A program made the translations under genes and the position numbers. The notes under the pieces are model-generated. The model saw only the letters and a list, made by a program, of their open reading frames with translations. It ran no database searches and was not told the DNA's origin. Positions 18,797 through 23,303 of a stretch of 23,303 nucleotides of DNA are shown in pieces. This DNA is from Mnemiopsis leidyi (lineage: Eukaryota > Ctenophora > Tentaculata > Lobata > Bolinopsidae), in the NCBI GenBank assembly GCA_000226015.1, contig JH152685.1, positions 54,557-77,859 of the forward strand. The letters are read 5' to 3'. Position 1 is the stretch's first letter, and every line of letters begins with the position of its first letter.

Positions 18797-18874
18797 TGGC
18801 AAAGTACTGAAATCCGGTCCTGAGCGAGTTTCCAGACAAAATACCCGCAGTTTGTGTTTGACACGGTGACACAA
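18797..18874 (-). CDS. Possible further upstream exon of the ankyrin-repeat gene (26 codons)
   Basis: The - strand frame between a GATCAG acceptor and a CCA/GTAAGA donor (GT at 18796-18795) reads LCHRVKHKLRVFCLE then TRSGPDFSTLP. It starts in phase 0 and ends in phase 0, as needed for the exon at 18038-18155. The acceptor lacks a good pyrimidine tract and another frame (MISCVTVSNTNCGYF...) is also open here, so the exon is only a candidate. Confidence 0.3.
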
Positions 18875-19854
18875 CTGATCATTATAAGTTGTGTTGCTGG
18901 TTAAAAGCTTTACAAAATCCCTATATATTTGAATATAGCAGCGCAACATTCGCTCAGCATGTAACTGTGGGTTAGAACATGAGAAGTAAGCTAAAATGGT
19001 CCGTTTCCGTCCAATCAACAGAAAGTAAGAAGCCGTTGCCAGTTGTCGCGGGCTTCAGTCAGCACTACTAAGCAGCGTAGCATAGCCGCGTGTTAACTAT
19101 AACATTATACGAACCTGTCACAAAGGATGGTATTTATTTTGGGACAATGAGCACTGTTTTACCATTTGCGTCAAGATGCGCGCCACGGCAAGTATTTCCT
19201 GTGTAAGAAGTAATTGAACCCGGTTATCGCCTATCGGTTTTTCTACACATTACCATTTACCCTTTCGGTTTTCGCTATGAATTATTGATCGTAATTAGCT
19301 CGTATTATTTTCATGAAATTGATACACAATTTTAACGCTCAATGAGTATTGTACATAGCTTGACAAAATGGCTTTTCATCGCTGTGTCATCGTCCACGAG
19401 CGTAATACCAAATTGGCCTTTCAATGAAGTGAGAAATTGATTGCGTTAAATTGGTCTGCTGGTGTCTTCTGATTGTTGGCAGGATTTTCATCACAATCTC
19501 TCTGTCATTAAATGGAGACCATACACATGTCCATTCGTGTTAAACATGGGCAAGTTGTTCACGATTTCTTACAATATTAAGTGGACAAAAGCTTCTCAAA
19601 TTTTGGGAAGCTGTTGTCACTATTTATAATAGACATCGCTGTCAAACATCTTCAGAAGTATCAAATTAATTGCCCTTAACCACCGACCAACGTTCTCTTT
19701 TTGTGAACTCAAAACGGAAAGGTAGTATCTTTTTAGTCAAGTCATTTTAACCGATCTGTGTAAATTGTGAATATCTAACCCAGATCTTGAGCAAGGATAG
19801 TAGACGCCAGTATTACATAGCCATGTAACAAGTTATAACTTAAATATGTTTCCT
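18875..19854. other. Stretch without supported features
   Basis: No exon, RNA gene or repeat was recognised between the candidate ankyrin-gene exon and the inverted-repeat transposon. Earlier exons or the promoter of the ankyrin-repeat gene may lie here. Confidence 0.4.
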
Positions 19855-19975
19855 TAGACCCTAGCTAGACGGAACATATCGGATCACGTGTCGCAGCACA
19901 TACCTGCGAAGAAGCTAGCCCTCACCCACAGATATTTAGGAGCTGGAGCCGATTTCAATACTTTGGCGCAACTGT

Positions 19976-20098
19976 TCAGAGTTCTGCGTTAGACATTCTA
20001 CTGTCAGACTCAAAACCATCATCTGTGAGGTTGTCAAGTTCCCGTCGACGGAGGAGGAATTCTATAAGCCCGATATTTGCCAAAAAAATATAGTTGGT
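19976..20098 (-). pseudogene. Coding tail inside the transposon (C-terminal fragment)
   Basis: On the - strand the frame LANIGLIEFLLRRRELDN followed by LTDDGFESDSRMSNAEL ends at a TGA at 19978-19976. Codon choice is coding-like (CTC, GAC, AAC, GAT, TCT), and the composition, a basic amphipathic helix followed by an acidic Ser/Asp-rich tail, looks like a real protein end. The frame stays open upstream to 20167 but the residues there look random. An acceptor-like CTTATAG lies before the FLLRRR part. It could be what remains of the element's own transposase or a captured host exon. No homology is claimed. Confidence 0.45.
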
Positions 20099-20167
20099 TG
20101 TTGCAACATTGCTACAAGTACATTTGACACTTGATCCAATAGCGACATGTGCTGCGGAACATGTCAC

Positions 20168-20342
20168 GTCTAGTTAGGACGTGTGCTGGGTCACGTGTCG
20201 CGGCACATATCGCGGCATGTACTGTCTAGTTAGGACAGGTGACGCGATACGTACCGTGGATTAGGATATACCGTCTAGTTAGGACAGGTGACGCGATACG
20301 TGCCGCGACACGTGATCCGATACGTGCCGTCTAGTTAGGGTC
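20168..20342. repeat. Subterminal GTCTAGTTAGG array rich in CACGTG and CG
   Basis: GTCTAGTTAGGAC occurs exactly at 20168-20180, 20224-20236 and 20273-20285, and as GTCTAGTTAGGGTC in the right end at 20329-20342. Start spacings are 56, 49 and 56. Between the copies, related blocks share GGTGACGCGATACGTRCC and CACGTG-containing pieces (TCACGTGTCG at 20191-20200, CACGTGAT at 20309-20316). The core is itself nearly palindromic. Such subterminal repeats in DNA transposons usually bind transposase; here that role is inferred. Confidence 0.85.
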
Positions 20343-20354
20343 TAAGTAGTAAGT

Positions 20355-20398
20355 GTAGACTGAAGTGTGGAATATGAAATGTTTCACTATCAGTCTAC
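20355..20398. repeat. Imperfect hairpin just outside the transposon
   Basis: GTAGACTGA (20355-20363) is inverted as TCAGTCTAC (20390-20398), and the next four bases also pair (AGTG with CACT) around a one-base bulge. The loop is about 17 bases. It starts about ten bases beyond the transposon's right border. Confidence 0.55.
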
Positions 20399-20569
20399 TA
20401 TACTCTGTAACATTTACATGAGAAGTAGTAGAAGTAGCAAGCTTCTAAGTTCAGGATAGGCTGTAGCAGACAACGCCTGAACCTAATGCTTCTGCAGACT
20501 CACACAAGTGCAAGTAAGCAGGTAGATAAATCATGCTAGGCATATGACCCCAATCACGGTAGTCATCAA

Positions 20570-20754
20570 TGGGGTGAAGCACTGGTAAGTGTAACCGTCC
20601 ATGACAGGAACACCCTGAAATTTACCCCATGGTCAATGGTCAAAATATTTACCATACCTTTAAAACACCGAATTTTTCTCACCATTTTTTGACCATTTGA
20701 CCATGACACCCCGGCTGAGGCCATAAAGTCAAGAAATCCGTGATCAACTTATCC
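20570..20754. mobile_element. MITE-like element, copy 2 (diverged, shortened)
   Basis: This copy has the same orientation and order as 12162-12408: GGGGTGAAGCACTGG at the left, then CCATGACA, CATGGTCAATGGTCA, a TTTGACCATGACACCCCGG block (matching TTTGACCATGACACCCGGG in copy 1), and a right end GTGATCAACTTATCC corresponding to GTGGTCATCTTACTCACC. It is about 60 bases shorter, and no target duplication is visible. Confidence 0.6.
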
Positions 20755-21014
20755 TTTAAGGTATTCTTAATGTAATTTTATAACACGAAGCTTACTTTGA
20801 ACACAATCGGTAACAATTAGAAGTCTGGTTTGGTTTGACTTTGACGTCCCAAATCCCGATATCACTCGCAACGTAAACTTCAAATAGCTAAGTTATTAGA
20901 TTGTCAGATAGTATATGATATACAAAGTTATATTCTCAATCATTTGATCTATCGATAAAAGTCAATCGTTTCATATGTGTGCTGGGTTTATTCAGTTGGT
21001 TGAAGTTGAACACC

Positions 21015-21056
21015 ATGACCGACAGACCCGTGTCATATGTGCACATCAACACCCAG
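21015..21056 (+). CDS. Possible first coding exon of a + strand gene (14 codons)
   Basis: An ATG with A at -3 (AACACCATGA) opens MTDRPVSYVHINTQ and ends CAG before a good donor, GTGAGG (GT at 21057-21058), in phase 0. Codons are mostly C/G-ending. The exon is short, so chance cannot be excluded. Splicing to the best acceptor of the next + strand exon (22173) would hit a stop; splicing to the later GACAGAG acceptor before 22187 would give HINTQGDEREPT and stay open. The 5' UTR and promoter are not recognisable. Confidence 0.4.
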
Positions 21057-21298
21057 GTGAGGAGTCTAACGAACATTCTTTATCGGGTTGTTGTTCTTCA
21101 AGATTTTGTGTTTAAATGAACTTGGCATTCAGCCAGTCATTAACTTTAAGGGACGGTAGGACGCTTAGTAGTATTATATCGGTTATACACGATTATTTAA
21201 TTTTAGCTGGCAACATTTGTTGTGATATATATAATATAGCGATGGGCCTACTATATAGTGCTGTTGATTGAAAAGTATACATTTACAACACTGTTAAT

Positions 21299-21370
21299 TC
21301 TCACCCTTTCAAGTACTAACCCGGCCCGCACAGCAGGTGCTTAAGTTCCAAGATCGGACGAGAACGGGTT
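21299..21370 (-). pseudogene. 5S rRNA-derived fragment (pseudogene or 5S-type SINE head)
   Basis: On the - strand CCCGTTCTCGTCCGATC (21368-21352) is followed by TTGGAACTTAAGCA, then GCGGGCC, GGGTTAGTACTTG and AAAGGGTGAG. In that order these match the central and 3'-central part of metazoan 5S rRNA (CTCGTCCGATC, GGAAGTTAAGCA, CGGGCC, GGTTAGTACTTGGATGGGTGACC). The retained part is the one containing the internal pol III promoter (box A, intermediate element, box C). The 5' third and the 3' end of 5S are not recognisable, and there are substitutions and a small insertion, so it is not an intact gene. Confidence 0.7.
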
Positions 21371-21379
21371 AAGACTGTG

Positions 21380-22172
21380 ACCCGCTTTGAACTGGACATG
21401 TATTCTAATCCATCTTTATCGATTGTTGTGTCGGTCTTCTAGTTCTTGGTGATTTCTGATACGGCAGGCAATCACATATACCATCTGGACCAATATCAGA
21501 TTTAGAGGAATTGGAACCGTTCCAGAGGATGTGGAGATGTTCCAAATTGTGTTGGTCTTCATGTAGTTGTAGGCCGGCCAAATTTTAACATTTTACAGTG
21601 ACTTTATTAAGGTTCTCCATTTCGAATTTCAGTGTTTTTATACGTACTACTGCTTTTAAATCCTTGATTCCTTGCTACTTGAGTACATATCATGAGACTA
21701 TAGCTATGTTCAGATACGATACTTTTGGTATGGCAGTTATCCAATAATAGAATGTAAACAGTGTGAACACAGAAAAATAAACTCTCATAGCAGCTAGTAT
21801 TTATTAAGTCTCATTCTTCAAATTGAGCAACTATGATGATCTTCTCGGCAGACTTGAAAATGCGTTTATATAAATTTATGTAAATAATGAACTGTGACCA
21901 AAATAATGGTAACTGTACGGAAATCTTACTTTTTATTGATCTTGTTTTATAACTGGTTATGTCAATGAACATTTTCTGTTTCTCTCTTACCAGCTTCATT
22001 GTAACTTTTCTCTTTTCTGAATAAAAAATGAATAAAATTCAATATTCTGGATTAATGAATGAACTGTATACATACAGTAATAACATGCAAATATTTCGTA
22101 CTTCTTCATAGTTACAACAGTTTTCATGAAACGATCCAATATATCCTACTAAACATTCTGTTTTCTCAATAG
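21380..22172. other. AT-rich presumed intron or 5' flank
   Basis: No exon was supported on either strand. A possible acceptor at ACCAATATCAG near 21500 precedes a frame beginning LEELEPFQRMW, but its phase does not link the neighbouring + strand exons. The sequence just before 22173 is T-rich, as expected for a 3' splice site. Confidence 0.4.
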
Positions 22173-22339
22173 CACAAATGACAGAGGGCGACGAAAGGGA
22201 GCCCACTGAGAGATTGCCTGGAACTGAAAATCGGCCTGTCGCGGAGGCGCCGCCTCCTCCACCCTCCCCTCCCGATCTTACCGATAAGCTTAATAAACGG
22301 CTTCTCACATCCTTTCTTGACAGACTGAATAACGGACAG
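22173..22339 (+). CDS. Coding exon, N-terminal of an unrecognised protein (54 codons from ATG)
   Basis: A clear acceptor (TTCTGTTTTCTCAATAG) is followed five bases later by ATG 22178. The frame reads MTEGDEREPTERLPGTEN, then an Ala/Pro run (VAEAPPPPPSPP), then an amphipathic helix (DLTDKLNKRLLTSFLDRLN), and reaches NGQ before the donor CAG/GTTAGA at 22340, in phase 0. An acidic disordered start, a polyproline stretch and a helix suggest the N-terminus of an adaptor-type or nuclear protein; I do not recognise it. The frame is open for 45 bases above the ATG, so a longer exon is possible. It may be the second exon after 21015-21056. Confidence 0.65.
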
Positions 22340-22900
22340 GTTAGAACCGTAATATTCTTTGAAAGCTTAATTGTAACCAATCGAGTACCTTACCTGAAAT
22401 GGCTTGTCTGGCGTCCTTTTTACACTCCAATTTGAGTCCAATTGATAAAAATTTAAAATCGCAAATCATTAACTGTGATTTTATTACCAATTAATGACCT
22501 TTAAAGAGAAACGCTCACAGATTCCAATGCTGAACGGCAACGGTAACGGTCATGATCCCTCTCAAGTAGACGAATTGAACAGTGACCATGAAAACTGAGT
22601 TTACAAGCTGCGCCCAGTTTGGGATTAGTGACGGCATAATCAATTTTTATCATATTAATTGTGAATGTGGGGGCGTGCTTATGAATTGATTGCTATCTGT
22701 TTACTGTTTGAATGTCAACTGCTTTTTGTACTTGTGAAATTGACAATCTGTAATTGTTGTTTACTTTTAGTTTTATGATTAATCTTGCAGTAACTTGATG
22801 TGAGTAAAATAGGACCTTGTTTCTCTTTATGTCTTCGTTCATAATCATATTAAGTGAAATTTACTCAGTTTCATTAACTTCTTTACTTGATCAATTAAAC
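22340..22900. other. Presumed intron, nothing else seen
   Basis: AT-rich sequence following the donor of the exon at 22173-22339. No second exon, repeat or RNA gene was recognised. Confidence 0.4.
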
Positions 22901-22927
22901 TGTCGCTTTTGGATCCTGGACCGCCTC

Positions 22928-22997
22928 GCCGGACCCGCCTCCCACGTGGTTCTTGTGTCTTTCGCGCGTTACATATACAGAGCGAGGCGGGTCCGGC
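22928..22997. repeat. GC-rich 14-bp perfect inverted repeat with CCACGTGG in the loop
   Basis: GCCGGACCCGCCTC (22928-22941) is inverted as GAGGCGGGTCCGGC (22984-22997), with a 42-base loop containing the palindrome CCACGTGG (22942-22949). It stands out sharply from the AT-rich surroundings. It is followed by TTATTCCA/TGGAATAA (23004-23011, 23016-23023) and the palindrome TAACGCGTTA (23021-23030). It could be a structured RNA stem, an intronic regulatory island or part of an unrecognised element. Confidence 0.75.
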
Positions 22998-23030
22998 AGC
23001 GAATTATTCCAAATATGGAATAACGCGTTA

Positions 23031-23303
23031 TTTGAATATATGTGTACATATTTTTCATGTAACTGTCTGCATCCCAGAAAAATGTGTAAATGTACCTGTC
23101 TAATAGAAGAGTCTTGCGCATAAAATGAGCGTTGATCATGTAGGTGGTTATAATTTTGAAAATTTTCTAATTGTGACAAAAATACTGCTAAAAACCAGAA
23201 ACCACAGTATCTTTTGAAGTTCTGAACCGCACAAACGGTTTGTCCTGTAGAACAAGATCATGATGTTGGTAGACCTGCATTTAGAATGGCATCCGGAGAT
23301 TTT
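23031..23303. other. Right end of window, nothing supported
   Basis: AT-rich sequence without a recognisable exon, RNA gene or repeat; probably intron of the + strand gene. Confidence 0.4.

Larger units (their letters stand above)
19857..20342. mobile_element. 486-base DNA transposon derivative with ~49-base inverted ends
   Basis: The left end, GACCCTAGCTAGACGGAACA onward, matches the reverse complement of the right end, GACCCTAACTAGACGGCACG onward, over about 49 bases (19857-19905 and 20294-20342) with about six mismatches. Both ends are bordered by TA (19855-19856, 20343-20344), consistent with a TA target duplication, though TTA/TAA there is also part of the palindrome. Inside are a GC-rich tandem array on the right and a coding-like tail on the left. 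It is too short to be autonomous. The family was not recognised; a Tc1/mariner-like or other TA-inserting superfamily is an inference from the border only. Confidence 0.85.

Noticed and set aside
22039..22380. 113-codon - strand frame with a glycine run
   Set aside because: It is the antisense shadow of the Ala/Pro-rich + strand exon at 22173-22339.
22817..23179. Overlapping frames on both strands across the GC-rich inverted repeat
   Set aside because: Open frames here follow from the GC-rich, stop-poor inverted repeat; none has splice or domain support.

Overview
This window looks like nuclear DNA of an animal, probably an invertebrate. It is AT-rich, it has no long open reading frame, operon or Shine-Dalgarno site, and the convincing coding pieces are short exons bounded by GT..AG splice sites with matching phases. 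Introns are 118-270 bases inside gene cores and over 1 kb elsewhere. I cannot name the species. No protein was identified beyond domain level, and every gene model here was read by eye.

Layout. Bases 1-2120 hold an unusual interspersed motif array. A fixed 9-base core, GAGGCTAAC, occurs 12 times within a looser 20-base consensus. Six copies lie on the + strand (10-491) and six on the - strand (1374-2116), usually 129-160 bases apart. A good first coding exon on the - strand (2518-2620) follows, so its first intron runs into the array. Bases 2621-5654 are mostly featureless. On the - strand, 7875 to 5655 holds four phase-compatible exons of an unrecognised membrane protein. Its last intron carries a recent tandem duplication that copied the 3' splice site and was then interrupted by a 365-base insertion flanked by CCGTG.

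Bases 7876-16847 are mainly non-coding, with isolated exon candidates (10123-10207, 12615-12789, 13886-14115) and a 247-base MITE-like element with a 7-base target duplication at 12162-12408. The best gene is on the - strand, 18155 to 17169: the last four exons of an ankyrin-repeat protein, with stop codon and a downstream polyadenylation signal, and possibly one more upstream exon at 18874-18797.

Bases 19857-20342 are a 486-base DNA transposon derivative. It has ~49-base inverted ends, an internal GTCTAGTTAGG repeat array rich in CACGTG, and the tail of a coding frame. A diverged second copy of the 12162 element lies at 20570-20754. A 5S rRNA-derived fragment lies at 21299-21370 (- strand). 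Two + strand exons, 21015-21056 and 22173-22339, mark the beginning of one or two genes running out of the right end. A GC-rich inverted repeat lies at 22928-22997.

No complete gene is present. The strongest candidates for something undescribed are the GAGGCTAAC array and the 19857-20342 transposon family.
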